Shown: positions 51,926 through 60,761, counted from the first letter of the stretch. The stretch: DNA of 64,000 nucleotides from Melanopsichium pennsylvanicum (GCA_900208305.1 OAPG01000011.1:620001-684000); one strand, 5' to 3'. Numbers and translations: made by a program. The notes: generated by a model from the letters alone, not told the origin.

Positions 51926-51997
51926 AATGTCAGGGGTTCGAGCCCCCTATTGGGAGCCATGAATGTCAGGGGTTCGAGCCCCCTATTGGGAGCCATC
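51926..51997 (+). repeat. Two tandem tRNA 3'-half sequences in the copia LTR (left)
   Basis: Two 36-bp units. On the plus strand each reads as a tRNA T-arm (stem AGGGG/CCCCT, 7-nt loop TTCGAGC), the 3' acceptor strand ATTGGGA, a G discriminator and CCA. In element sense each is therefore a TGG-initiated complement of a tRNA 3' end, like a classical primer-binding site, but placed in U3. No D-arm or anticodon arm accompanies them, so they are not tRNA genes. Confidence 0.85.
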
Positions 51998-52047
51998 GCC
52001 TTCAGTTTCTTCGCTTTGTCCGCATTCAGCTTTATTCGCCTCATGCC

Positions 52048-55000
52048 TTAATTCATCTGCCCATCTAATTCGGTCGGCGCAATATCTTCAACTCCCCCCC
52101 TCGCCGGCCGTACCATATTTATCCCGTTACACGTTCGCATAATGATTGCCTTTGGTACTGGTTTGGTCAACATGTCCGCCAAATTTTCTTCGGTCCTGAT
52201 ATGCTTGATTTCCAGCGATCCGGATTGCACATTATCCCTAATGAAATGGTACCGAGTATCAATGTGTTTGAGTTTCCAATGTTTCGCCGCGTCTTTGCTG
52301 ACTTGGACGCATCCCATGCTATCGGTCAACATTAACGGTTTTTCTTCGGAAACCCCCAAATCTCGCAGCAAATATTTGAAAAATAATGCCTCCCTCGCCG
52401 CGTCTGATGCTGCCACGAATTCTGCTTCCACCGCCGATAGCGACACACATTTCTGTACCTGCGATTTCCAACTGACCAAATTCCCGAAAATGAACGTCGT
52501 GGATCCTGAGGTACTCCTTCTGTTCGTCGCCCTCTCTGAAGCCCAATTCGCATCTGTGTACGTTGTTATTGGATGCTTATTTTCCTCTTTATTTTCGTAT
52601 CGCAAAGTGTTTTCGGCTGTCTGATTTAAATACTTTAATACCTGAATAGCTGCTTCCCAAGCTCCTTCCCTCGGTTTCGACATGTACCTCGCCAATGACC
52701 CAACGGCGAAGCTTATGTCTGGTCGCACTGTATTTGATACCCATAATAGTTGACCAACCAATTCCTGATAATTCTTCGATTTTTCCCCAATTATTTCTTC
52801 TGTTTCTTCTGCGTCCAGTGGGCATATCATTGGTCGCCATGATTTCTCGCCGTTTGGTAGCCACTTACTGATCATTTTCTTGATGTATGCTGCTAGATCT
52901 AGATCGAGGATTTTCTTGTATCTGTCTCTGGTAATTTTTATACCCAAAAATTCGGTTACGGGTCCATTGTCCTCAATTTCCCATTTTCGCCTTATGTCGT
53001 CTTTTACTTTGTTTACTTCTCGTTTGTCTGGAGAAATTATCAGCATATCGTCAACATAGGTGGTGATAATTACCATTTTATCGCCTTGTCCTTTGAGGTA
53101 GATGCACGGTGCACAAGGTAGTCCCTTAAAACCTATGTCTTTCAAATGTTGATCCAATATTTTATTCCATTCTCGCCCAGATTGCTTGAGCCCATAAAGT
53201 CCTTTCTTTAATTTGTAAACCTTACCTTCCGGTACTTGTGTAATCTGCGGGGGCTTGAGGTACACCTCGTGATGCAATTCTGAGTTCAAGTATGCTTGAA
53301 CCACATCAATGCAATCAATTTCCCAATCATTGAACGCCGCTATCGCGAGCACAGCTCGTATTGCTTCCATAGGTGCAACCGGCGCAAATATTTCGTCATA
53401 GTCAATTCCTTGCTGTTGTGTGAATCCTCGTGCTACCAGTCTTGCCTTGTATTTTGTTGGTTTCATATTTGCATCCGTCTTGATCTTGAGTACTAATTTG
53501 GAATCAACCAGCCTTACGTTTAATGGTCTGTCAACAATTTCCCATGTCCCTTTCTTTTCTAATCCCTCGACTTCTTTCATTATCGCTTCTCTCCACTTTT
53601 GTGCATCTTCGCGTGCCATCGCCTCTTTGACCGTGGGCATCAAATCTAGCGTCTCTACTTTGGGATTACCGATGAGAGCGTATTTTCGCCTATCATTTGA
53701 TGATTTTCTTGCTTTATTCTCGCTTTCATCGATTTTGGCTCCTGTTGACGAATTAGGGATTTCCTCGCGCTGAAGCTCTTCAGATGGAATCTCCTCCTGA
53801 ATTTCTCCTTGGTTTTCTGGGAAATCATCATCCACTAGGTGTTTTAGGGCATCCTCGTAATCTTCGTAATTCGCGTCTTGATCCTCGTATCCTAGATCTG
53901 GAATTTCTGCATTGTCAACCGGTGCTTTTGGCGGATAGATTTTTAATGGGAGGAACTCTGTTCTATCTTGCCAACTTTGTTGTTCGAGGAATTTAGCCGA
54001 ATTACTCCAGAATAAATCCGGTTTGTAGTTTGGACTGTAAAATAGCCAACTTTTCCTTGTCAGACTGTATCCAAGCAGTACCGCCGCAACAGCTCGAGCA
54101 TCGATTTTGCCGTGTTCCCGCCTTCCTTTAGGAATAAATACCCATGCAAGACAACCAAATACCCTGAGTAGTTGGACAAATCGATCCGGTTTCCGTTTAA
54201 ATGCCTTTTCGTACGGTGTGAGTCCATGTTGGTCTGGAGTGAGGTTAATGGTGAAAGCCGCTGCTTGGACTGCAAATGGCCACAGGTTTGCTGGTAATTC
54301 TCGTTGGCTAAGCAGCGCTCGCACTCTCTCCATGAGTGTGCGATTCATCCTCTCTACACGCCCATTCTGAGTACTGGTGTATGGCGAGGTCTTTTCCCAA
54401 AGAATTCCTTCATTCGCGCTCCATTGATCTGCTAGAGTGCTGGCCCATTCTCCACCATTATCTGACCTGATTCTTTTGACCTTGTTGCCTGTTTGATTTT
54501 CCATGAATTTCGTCCAATTTTGTAGGCACCCGAGTGCATCGCTTTTCTTGAAAATTGGCGTAGCCAATATGTACCCGCTATGGTCATCAACAGCTACAAG
54601 GATGTTCCGATATTCAGATGTCCCTGATAAATCTGTAATTAAATCGACGTGAATTAATCCGAGTACTTCGCTGTCCCTTTCTCCACTGCCCTTTCCCATT
54701 CTTGCCTGTGTGCTTTTGGCAGCGATGCACTCGTGACAATCCAATGAATCTTCAGGGTCCAATTTGACTTCGCTTGATTCACTAAATCTCTTGATGATTG
54801 CTCTAGCTTTATCTCGGCCTGGGTGGCCGAGCCTTTCGTGCCATAGGTGTTCCTTGGATACTTTTCTGCTCGGTTCGCGAATTTGCATTTTTTCTGGTAG
54901 GCATTCGAATAATTCTTCTGTCTGATGTAGCCCATAATTCTCACGCTGGTTGGTACGAATTTCCAACCAATTTCTCTCAACATTTTCTTTTACTCCAATA

Positions 55001-55344
55001 ATCACACCATCTGGGAAATAAATCTTTCCTCCTGAATTTTCAAAAATCACTCGTGCACCACTCTCTTTCATCAAGGCAATAACAGATAATAATTTTATAT
55101 TCGCTTTTGGAACATATAATACATTACGCAGGTGAACTTGCATAATGCCTACATGAGCGAATATATCTCCAATTGCTTTGATCTCCAATGATCCTTCTCC
55201 GGCCGTGTGAACTTGGCCTGAAAAAGGTTTTGGGTCAACGAGCAATGAGAAATCATTTACCATATGCATGCTCGCACCAGAGTCCACAACCCAAGTATCT
55301 GGGTTAATTTCTTTGTGCGAGCTCGTGAGGGTGCACCAAAATTC
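52048..55344 (-). CDS. Copia pol (protease-integrase-reverse transcriptase-RNase H)
   Basis: It is open from the codon after the gag TAG (55345-55347) to a stop inside the 3' LTR, about 1098 residues, with no own start needed if the TAG is read through; the first ATG is at 55287. Domains are in copia order. The aspartic protease D-S-G-A-S comes at the start. The integrase zinc finger H-E-R-L-G-H-P-G ... C-H-E-C is near residues 150-190, and the integrase core has R-S-D-N-G-G-E-W. The reverse transcriptase has Y-V-D-D-M-L-I. RNase H has T-D-A-N-W-A and ends with the H-I-D-T-R-Y-H-F-I-R-D helix. No frameshift or other stop is seen, so it looks functional. Confidence 0.95.
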   Translation of the reverse strand, partial: EFWCTLTSSHKEINPDTWVVDSGASMHMVNDFSLLVDPKPFSGQVHTAGEGSLEIKAIGDIFAHVGIMQVHLRNVLYVPKANIKLLSVIALMKESGARVIFENSGGKIYFPDGVIIGVKENVERNWLEIRTNQRENYGLHQTEELFECLPEKMQIREPSRKVSKEHLWHERLGHPGRDKARAIIKRFSESSEVKLDPEDSLDCHECIAAKSTQARMGKGSGERDSEVLGLIHVDLITDLSGTSEYRNILVAVDDHSGYILATPIFKKSDALGCLQNWTKFMENQTGNKVKRIRSDNGGEWASTLADQWSANEGILWEKTSPYTSTQNGRVERMNRTLMERVRALLSQRELPANLWPFAVQAAAFTINLTPDQHGLTPYEKAFKRKPDRFVQLLRVFGCLAWVFIPKGRREHGKIDARAVAAVLLGYSLTRKSWLFYSPNYKPDLFWSNSAKFLEQQSWQDRTEFLPLKIYPPKAPVDNAEIPDLGYEDQDANYEDYEDALKHLVDDDFPENQGEIQEEIPSEELQREEIPNSSTGAKIDESENKARKSSNDRRKYALIGNPKVETLDLMPTVKEAMAREDAQKWREAIMKEVEGLEKKGTWEIVDRPLNVRLVDSKLVLKIKTDANMKPTKYKARLVARGFTQQQGIDYDEIFAPVAPMEAIRAVLAIAAFNDWEIDCIDVVQAYLNSELHHEVYLKPPQITQVPEGKVYKLKKGLYGLKQSGREWNKILDQHLKDIGFKGLPCAPCIYLKGQGDKMVIITTYVDDMLIISPDKREVNKVKDDIRRKWEIEDNGPVTEFLGIKITRDRYKKILDLDLAAYIKKMISKWLPNGEKSWRPMICPLDAEETEEIIGEKSKNYQELVGQLLWVSNTVRPDISFAVGSLARYMSKPREGAWEAAIQVLKYLNQTAENTLRYENKEENKHPITTYTDANWASERATNRRSTSGSTTFIFGNLVSWKSQVQKCVSLSAVEAEFVAASDAAREALFFKYLLRDLGVSEEKPLMLTDSMGCVQVSKDAAKHWKLKHIDTRYHFIRDNVQSGSLEIKHIRTEENLADMLTKPVPKAIIMRTCNGINMVRPARGGVEDIAPTELDGQMN
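52094..52105 (-). other. Polypurine tract of the copia element
   Basis: Minus-strand GGCGAGGGGGGG directly before the 3' LTR. It also encodes the last residues of pol. Confidence 0.8.
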
Positions 55345-56319
55345 CTACTGGCTCGTTTTGGCGTCCGGGGCCGGCTGGTTGTTTTGTTGCTGGTATGAGC
55401 ACTGCCTAGCAATGTGCCCAACTTGTCCACAGCTATAACATTTCGGCCTCTCATTAGGCTTACTGGGATCGCGCCGTCCTTGCCAATAGTAGGGAGTATT
55501 GGCCTCCTTGGGACCACTTACATTTGCTGCCCGAGCTTGATAATGGATTGGGTTTCTTCTAACAAATGTACCAGGTCCAAGTGTCTCGTGCTGGATCTGC
55601 TTGGATTCTAAAGCCGTGCAAAGAGCTTTGAACGAGGAAGTCGGATGCATATCTAAGGTTACCTGGTAAATTGGGTTTCCGTACAGTTGCTGGCGCACGT
55701 AATGCGTAAGAGTGTGGTCGATGAACGGATATCCAATTAAGGTTGCCTCGTTGGAAAGGTCCTCGATGTACTTGATGTACTTCCTCACATCGTTGTGAAG
55801 GACCCTCGCATATACTATTTGATCCAGGATCAATTTAATCCTTTCTTCGTTGTCGACCGTGAGATCTTCTCTGATCAGCTTCCAGAGCTTTCCAACATGA
55901 GCAACTTTTAATCCGATGATTTTGCTCTTGAGCGAGTCGAGTCCATCCTCGCCTCCGGTTTTCATCTTGCTAATGATGATTGAACACATCATGTTATCCA
56001 AATGTTTATTCCAACCTTCGCTGTTGGGATTTTTCTCGCCTGTAATATATTCGGCGACTCCCTCGAGGGATAACATTAGTCGTTCAAAATCTGAATTCCA
56101 AAATCCCCAGTTCTTGCTCGTAAGTTCGCCCAGGCTGCTGAAATGTTTCTGCATGATGATTGGGTCGAGGTTTCGGATCGGCTGGAAGTCACACTCGTCT
56201 TCGAGTTCTTCTTCATCGTCGTTATGAGTGGGGGCGGTGTTCTTGTTTCTTCTTGCTCGAGTTTTCTTAGCTATGCCTTGAGCCTCGACTGGCATAGTCT
56301 GTGGTTCGACGCTGGACAT
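55345..56319 (-). CDS. Copia gag (capsid-nucleocapsid)
   Basis: 324 residues. It has a charged N-terminus (K-K-T-R-A-R-R-N-K and an acidic run), a helical capsid region, and a CCHC zinc knuckle C-Y-S-C-G-Q-V-G-H-I-A-R-Q-C near the C-terminus, which packages RNA. The frame ends in TAG at 55345-55347. The next codons, in the same frame, lead into the protease without another stop, so a single amber codon separates gag from pol. Confidence 0.93.
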   Translation of the reverse strand: MSSVEPQTMPVEAQGIAKKTRARRNKNTAPTHNDDEEELEDECDFQPIRNLDPIIMQKHFSSLGELTSKNWGFWNSDFERLMLSLEGVAEYITGEKNPNSEGWNKHLDNMMCSIIISKMKTGGEDGLDSLKSKIIGLKVAHVGKLWKLIREDLTVDNEERIKLILDQIVYARVLHNDVRKYIKYIEDLSNEATLIGYPFIDHTLTHYVRQQLYGNPIYQVTLDMHPTSSFKALCTALESKQIQHETLGPGTFVRRNPIHYQARAANVSGPKEANTPYYWQGRRDPSKPNERPKCYSCGQVGHIARQCSYQQQNNQPAPDAKTSQ

Positions 56320-56360
56320 TTTCTTGGTTCTTGTTTCTTGTTCTTGTTTCTTGTTCTTGT

Positions 56361-56394
56361 TAGCTCGTCGTTCTGAGCATTCAGACTCTTAATC
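56361..56394 (-). other. Copia primer-binding site matching a tRNA-Lys(CUU) 5' half
   Basis: The plus strand here reads as a primer would: a D-arm-like TAGCTC, then TGAGCATTCA, then GACTCTTAATC, ending exactly at the LTR. GACTCTTAATC is the anticodon arm of tRNA-Lys(CUU), with CTT in the loop. In element sense the RNA is complementary to tRNA positions about 8-40. A tRNA cut just 3' of the anticodon would present its end next to the LTR, as in Drosophila copia and yeast Ty5 (established for initiator tRNA). Confidence 0.75.
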
Positions 56395-56461
56395 AGTTGA
56401 AGGTTGTTATTCTTGGTTCTTATTTGCTTGATTTTTCTGACTATTTACATGCTGAATCTTC

Positions 56462-56474
56462 GGGTTTATATACC
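56462..56474 (-). promoter_or_regulatory. TATA box of the copia 5' LTR
   Basis: Minus-strand GGTATATAAACCC, expected to drive the genomic transcript starting in the 5' LTR and running through gag and pol. Confidence 0.6.
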
Positions 56475-56563
56475 TTCGTCGCGGCCCCCAAAATTCGGCA
56501 AAGACAGGGTAATCTTGTCAAGTATCGTTCGCTATACACGTATTACAATATTTCCCTCTTATT

Positions 56564-56635
56564 AATGTCAGGGGTTCGAGCCCCCTATTGGGAGCCATGA
56601 ATGTCAGGGGTTCGAGCCCCCTATTGGGAGCCATC
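56564..56635 (+). repeat. Two tandem tRNA 3'-half sequences in the copia LTR (right)
   Basis: Same pair of 36-bp units as at 51926-51997, in the other LTR. Confidence 0.85.
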
Positions 56636-56731
56636 GCCTTCAGTTTCTTCGCTTTGTCCGCATTCAGCTTTATTCGCCTCATGCCTTAATTCATCTGCCC
56701 ATCTAATTCGGTCGGCGCAATATCTTCAACT

Positions 56732-56736
56732 ATAAG
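56732..56736. repeat. Target-site duplication ATAAG (right)
   Basis: Matches the left copy exactly and fixes the element ends at AGTTGAAG/CTTCAACT. Confidence 0.9.
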
Positions 56737-56851
56737 CCCCACACATTGACCACTCTCACAAACTCAACTTTGAATGGTTTAGCAGATGATGGGCTGGCAC
56801 TGATACTGTAGGACAACACAAACGATTGCAAATTGCGAAACATTATTCACA

Positions 56852-59800
56852 TCATATCAAAAAATCAAGACACCCCTTACTGCAGCCTCTCCAAAGAATC
56901 GGCAAAAGGTCTTTGTTCTCAACCCCGCCCATGGCGCCCAACATGCTCGTCTTGTCCCCCTCTGGCTGCGATATCCGATTTACACCCTCATCCAGCTCGA
57001 CTTGTACCTCGCCGAGCTTAGCCACACGAATACCTCCAATGTGTGAGATCCACTCTAGCCTTGTCTCGCCCGGCGTGCTAAACACTGGCGCCTGTCTGTG
57101 CTCCTGCTCTGTGAGAGGCCAATCTCGTTCGCTCTCGTCTGCATTATGGTCGGGTCCGAAGGAGGCAGAACGGTTGAGACCAGATGCAGACAGTGCGGAA
57201 CAAGTCGAAAAGCCGCGTACAAAGTTGGTACTGCTAGGCCTGGACATGCCGTGACGGTCGGTGCCGAAGCTGGGTCGAGAGGAGGACCAACTGCGAGTGT
57301 TGAGCCCAGACGACGCGAAGCTGCGTTGTGAGTGCGGTGCAAATCGCACTTGCTGTCCTGAGAATGGTGCGGCGATTTGGGACTCGGGTAGGGAAGGGAT
57401 GGACGATCCACCCACTGTACCCACCGAGGAGACTGAACACGAAATGGGAGAAGCTGGGGTGGCGCTTATGTCAGAGCTGGCTGCGGTCGAAGGGACACGC
57501 TCCATGTCGATGGACAAAGGGTCTGCCTTGCCAGCGCCAAGCGTGGTACCTAGGCTCGAGATGCTGCTTGTGGAGCCAAATCCACGTTTGCCTCTATGAA
57601 GAGCAATATCTCCAGTATTTTTGGCACTGTGACCCATCTGAGACTCATCGCAGTGCTTAGGATTGGGACAACGAGAGAACCAAGGATTGGCACAAGCGTC
57701 ATCTCCGCGATCCAAGGATCCGGGTGCTTCCACGCTTCCAAAGATGTCGTATGCTTCATCCTCATGTTCCATCTGCTTGTTCGCCACTTCACCGTCCTTG
57801 GACGGCGCCGCTGTGAAGGCATCAGACCCAGGCTGCGCACGAGTGAAGCTTCTCTTTGCAGCAGCGGAACTGTTGCTTCTCATCCTCGCCTTGGTTCCCC
57901 AATCCTGCGTAGCACTCCTCCTGGCAGCTTCCAACATGGGCACCAATCCATGCCCCAATTCCCCCACCAAGCTTTGCAAAGTTCCATTCTCGTACGCTTC
58001 CAACAAGGTTGGCACTCGCTTTCCAAACTTGTCATCCTCTGGCCCGCCATTTGAGCTGAAGCTTCTCGTGCGGGAGGCATTGGAGCCGAACGAGGAGGTA
58101 CGATTGCGAAGTTGAGCTTCGAACAGAGGGGTGTTGGTGCGAGAGTTGGTCCTGCTACTGCTAGACCGTCGACGTTGTGTTCCAGCAGAGTTTTGAACGA
58201 TGGGGGAGAGGAAGAGCGAGGGGATGCCTTGTGAAGTGGAAGAGGCGACGTCATAGGGGCTAAGAAGAGCGCGGATGCAGAACTCTTGCAGGCTGGGCAC
58301 GGACAACGCCTGCTTTGTGTCAAGGACGCGGGATCGACCAGGCACTTTGAGGCGAGTAAAAGTGTCCTGTTCGGTGGAGGGAGTGAGGTCGAATGCAGAA
58401 GCGCTGTCTTCGTCGGCAAAGGCTGCTTCGAGAATTCGCTGACGCTCTTGCTCGACTTGGTCGTCCGAACTTTCGTTTGTGGCTGATGTGTTGACAGCTG
58501 AAAGGTGAAAAGCAGTGTGATCCCGGTCGACCGTTGTATCTGCTACATTGGTATTGATTTCGAGATCGTTGCCGTCGTCGGAGCCATCACCTTCTTGCTC
58601 GGTGATAGAAGCAAAGTTGGCCGCGCGCATCTGTTCGATGCCTAGCGCGAGGAACCTCTCCACCTGCATCTCTGACCTTGTTCGGTCCCAATGTCTCTGC
58701 TGCCTAGCTGAGCTGGGCGCAGGGGCGCGGATCAAGGGCGTAGGCTGCTGTGACACTGGCACCAGCTCAACTCTGTCTGCAGCATCGCCATCTCCCCTGA
58801 TGGGCGTGATGGATGCATCAACCGTTTCATCCAACTCATCCAGCTCGCTGAGCTTGTTCAGAGTGTCAAGTTGGCGGATGCGCTTTGCGGTATAGCAGAG
58901 CAGTGGTCTGACGGTGAGCACGCCCGTGTTTGGCGGTTTGAGCAACAAGGGGTTGGGGAACCAGGTAAAGACGTCCAACTTGAGCCTGAGGATCTCGGCA
59001 GGAAGATACTGAAGCTCATTGTTGGGTAAGTGAAGTTCAGAGAGGTTGTGAAGATCTCCGATGGCTGGAGGGAGAAATTTGAGTTTGTTGGATCGAAGGG
59101 AAAGGACACGAAGGTTTTGAAGTTGGAAGAAGGCGCTGGGAAGACGGGTGAGTGCGTTTGAGGCGAGAAAGATGCTGAGGGTGGCCTGACGGTCCCGATA
59201 ATCGCGATAAGAGTTGGCGGAACGGGAGGAGAGGGTGGACATGGCGCTATCGGTGCGCACAAAGGAACGTGTGCGGCCAAGGGAGGGAACGAAAGCCGAC
59301 TGACTGCGAGACAGGCTTCGAGTGGTGTTGGGGTTTGGGTTGACAGGTTTTGTCGGGGCAGATTCGTTATGAATGTGAGCGCTGAAGGGTGCCAAGTAGG
59401 ATTCGTGACGAATGAGACCGCCGGTTTTGGACTCGAGCAGAGTTTGAGGTTGAGATACGGGAGAAGTTTCCGAGTGGACATCTGTGTCGTAGCGAGGAGG
59501 TGGAAGAGCGACGAAGCGCGATAGATCTGCAATGGTGGGTAGGATGTGGGTGATCTTTGTGTTGCTGAGGTCAATGGTGCCAGCTTTTGGCTGTTTAGGG
59601 TGAAAGATGGCGTCGTCGACGAGCTTGCTCCAATATTTTGCCATACGAGACCATTGGTCTGCTTCGTGTTGCTTGAGTTGGTCTTGGTGGTTGAACGCGG
59701 CTGCTTGATAGGATACGTTTTGATTGGATGTGGTTGGAGAGGAGCCAGATGCCGGAGGTTCGAGCGACGGAGAGGCTTCAGATGAAGCTAAGTGTGATAC

Positions 59801-60103
59801 CTGCCTTACCTTACGAGTTGCTGCCAAGAAAGGGTCGAATCCTGTATCTGGATGAAGTTGTTCACTGTGATCCGAGAGGAAGCCATCGTCTGAGGAGTCA
59901 TCTTGGTCATGGCCGGATTGCGTGCTTTGAGTTGATTCTGAAACACGGGGAGGAGTAGCCATTTGTGCTGAAGGGATAGGGAGGTGTAGTTGCTTCCATG
60001 CTTCTGAGAGGACAATGGGAGATCTTGATTGTGTTGGAGTGAATGATGGATGAGCAGATGAGCTGGGTGTAGAGCCCACTGCTTCGGGATTGAGTGCAGT
60101 CAT
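56852..60103 (-). CDS. Leucine-rich repeat protein, large fungal type
   Basis: Single exon, 1083 residues from the ATG at 60103 (M-T-A-L-N-P-E-A-V). The frame is open to 60289, but that part is a translated GAT/GGT microsatellite with no conserved character. Three to four LRR units stand at about residues 330-420, with L-P-S-A-F-F-Q-L-Q-N-L-R-V-L, L-S-L-R-S-N-K-L and L-P-N-N-E-L-Q-Y-L-P. They are followed by an LRR cap-like P-N-P-L-L-L-K-P-P region and R-P-L-L-C-Y-T-A. The rest is Ser/Thr-rich and likely disordered, up to a compact C-terminus with W-I-S-H-I-G-G-I and G-E-V-Q-V. Function is unknown; the layout suggests a scaffold or signalling protein. The copia element sits about 115 bp past its stop codon. 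Confidence 0.8.
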   Translation of the reverse strand: MTALNPEAVGSTPSSSAHPSFTPTQSRSPIVLSEAWKQLHLPIPSAQMATPPRVSESTQSTQSGHDQDDSSDDGFLSDHSEQLHPDTGFDPFLAATRKVRQVSHLASSEASPSLEPPASGSSPTTSNQNVSYQAAAFNHQDQLKQHEADQWSRMAKYWSKLVDDAIFHPKQPKAGTIDLSNTKITHILPTIADLSRFVALPPPRYDTDVHSETSPVSQPQTLLESKTGGLIRHESYLAPFSAHIHNESAPTKPVNPNPNTTRSLSRSQSAFVPSLGRTRSFVRTDSAMSTLSSRSANSYRDYRDRQATLSIFLASNALTRLPSAFFQLQNLRVLSLRSNKLKFLPPAIGDLHNLSELHLPNNELQYLPAEILRLKLDVFTWFPNPLLLKPPNTGVLTVRPLLCYTAKRIRQLDTLNKLSELDELDETVDASITPIRGDGDAADRVELVPVSQQPTPLIRAPAPSSARQQRHWDRTRSEMQVERFLALGIEQMRAANFASITEQEGDGSDDGNDLEINTNVADTTVDRDHTAFHLSAVNTSATNESSDDQVEQERQRILEAAFADEDSASAFDLTPSTEQDTFTRLKVPGRSRVLDTKQALSVPSLQEFCIRALLSPYDVASSTSQGIPSLFLSPIVQNSAGTQRRRSSSSRTNSRTNTPLFEAQLRNRTSSFGSNASRTRSFSSNGGPEDDKFGKRVPTLLEAYENGTLQSLVGELGHGLVPMLEAARRSATQDWGTKARMRSNSSAAAKRSFTRAQPGSDAFTAAPSKDGEVANKQMEHEDEAYDIFGSVEAPGSLDRGDDACANPWFSRCPNPKHCDESQMGHSAKNTGDIALHRGKRGFGSTSSISSLGTTLGAGKADPLSIDMERVPSTAASSDISATPASPISCSVSSVGTVGGSSIPSLPESQIAAPFSGQQVRFAPHSQRSFASSGLNTRSWSSSRPSFGTDRHGMSRPSSTNFVRGFSTCSALSASGLNRSASFGPDHNADESERDWPLTEQEHRQAPVFSTPGETRLEWISHIGGIRVAKLGEVQVELDEGVNRISQPEGDKTSMLGAMGGVENKDLLPILWRGCSKGCLDFLI

Positions 60104-60761
60104 GAAAACGTGGGCAGGTACGATTGTAATGATGATGGTGATGATGGCGATGGCGGTGGTGATGGCGATGATGGGAGTGCCGATGACGGAAGTGCCGATG
60201 AGCATCCACACCCAGTGATGAAGTGGAAGAAGAGAAAGACATATTACAGTCAAGTCGAGCGAATGGAGGCATTCAAGCAGCCAATTCAACTAAGGAACGT
60301 ATATGTAAATTTACTTGTTATTTAAATCTCCATAAAAGTATTTTGAAATCAAAATAAATTATTGGGGGAAGCCCACCCTAACCCTAAGCAATTAAGCTGC
60401 TATGAATCCATCCTAAGTTAAATATTTCACGCGTCAAAATTTGGCCAGAGCGTGTGAACGAGGCTTGGAAATGAGTGTTGGTCTCGGAAACGCGTCTCGT
60501 CAGGCTCAGGGTCCGATGGGTATGTTGATTTCAAGAAATAGCCAACTCCAAACGACGACAATGACGATGACGACTAAATTGACATTTGTGAATGTCTTGG
60601 AACATGATCAACAACACTATTCATATCATCACCACCACCTTCAACACCACCACCTTCAACACCACCAACACCAAAACCATACAACCTCATCTTAACATCA
60701 CATTGAAAACTTCTATCACAAATCTGTACTAGCGTATTCCTTACTCGTACGCTCTGCACAC
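60104..60761. other. Divergent region between LRR gene and HSK3
   Basis: A GAT/GGT-type microsatellite lies at about 60118-60205, two telomere-like CCCTAA units at 60376-60387, and CACCA/TTCAACACC repeats at about 60628-60680. No gene. Confidence 0.5.

Larger units (their letters stand above)
51757..52093 (-). repeat. 3' LTR of the copia element
   Basis: 337 bp with 8-bp inverted ends AGTTGAAG/CTTCAACT. It contains a minus-sense TATA box and two tandem tRNA 3'-half sequences. The pol stop codon (52048-52050) lies inside it. The polypurine tract abuts it at 52094. Confidence 0.95.
51757..56731 (-). mobile_element. Complete Ty1/copia retrotransposon, recent insertion
   Basis: 4975 bp on the minus strand. 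Both LTRs are 337 bp and appear identical by eye. The 5-bp target duplication ATAAG is at 51752-51756 and 56732-56736. Order in element sense: 5' LTR (56731-56395), primer-binding site (56394-56361), gag (56319-55345), a single in-frame TAG, pol in the same frame (55344-52048), polypurine tract (52105-52094), 3' LTR (52093-51757). The element termini are AGTTGAAG and CTTCAACT rather than simple TG...CA. It lies between FUR1 and the 3' end of the LRR gene. Confidence 0.95.
56395..56731 (-). repeat. 5' LTR of the copia element
   Basis: 337 bp, same length and apparently the same sequence as the left LTR, offset by 4638 bp. The primer-binding site abuts its inner end at 56394. Confidence 0.95.

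Noticed and set aside
51926..51959. tRNA gene in the copia LTR
   Set aside because: Only T-arm, acceptor 3' strand and CCA are present; there is no D-arm, anticodon arm or 5' acceptor strand nearby.
51759..51962. A 67-residue open frame present identically at 56397-56600
   Set aside because: It is simply the two identical copia LTRs read on the plus strand; it runs through the tRNA-like units and has no coding character.
60104..60289. Signal peptide or membrane segment at the start of the LRR protein
   Set aside because: The hydrophobic residues come from translating a GAT/GGT microsatellite; the ATG at 60103 begins ordinary coding sequence.
60376..60387. Interstitial telomere repeat
   Set aside because: Only two CCCTAA units; too short to mean more than chance.
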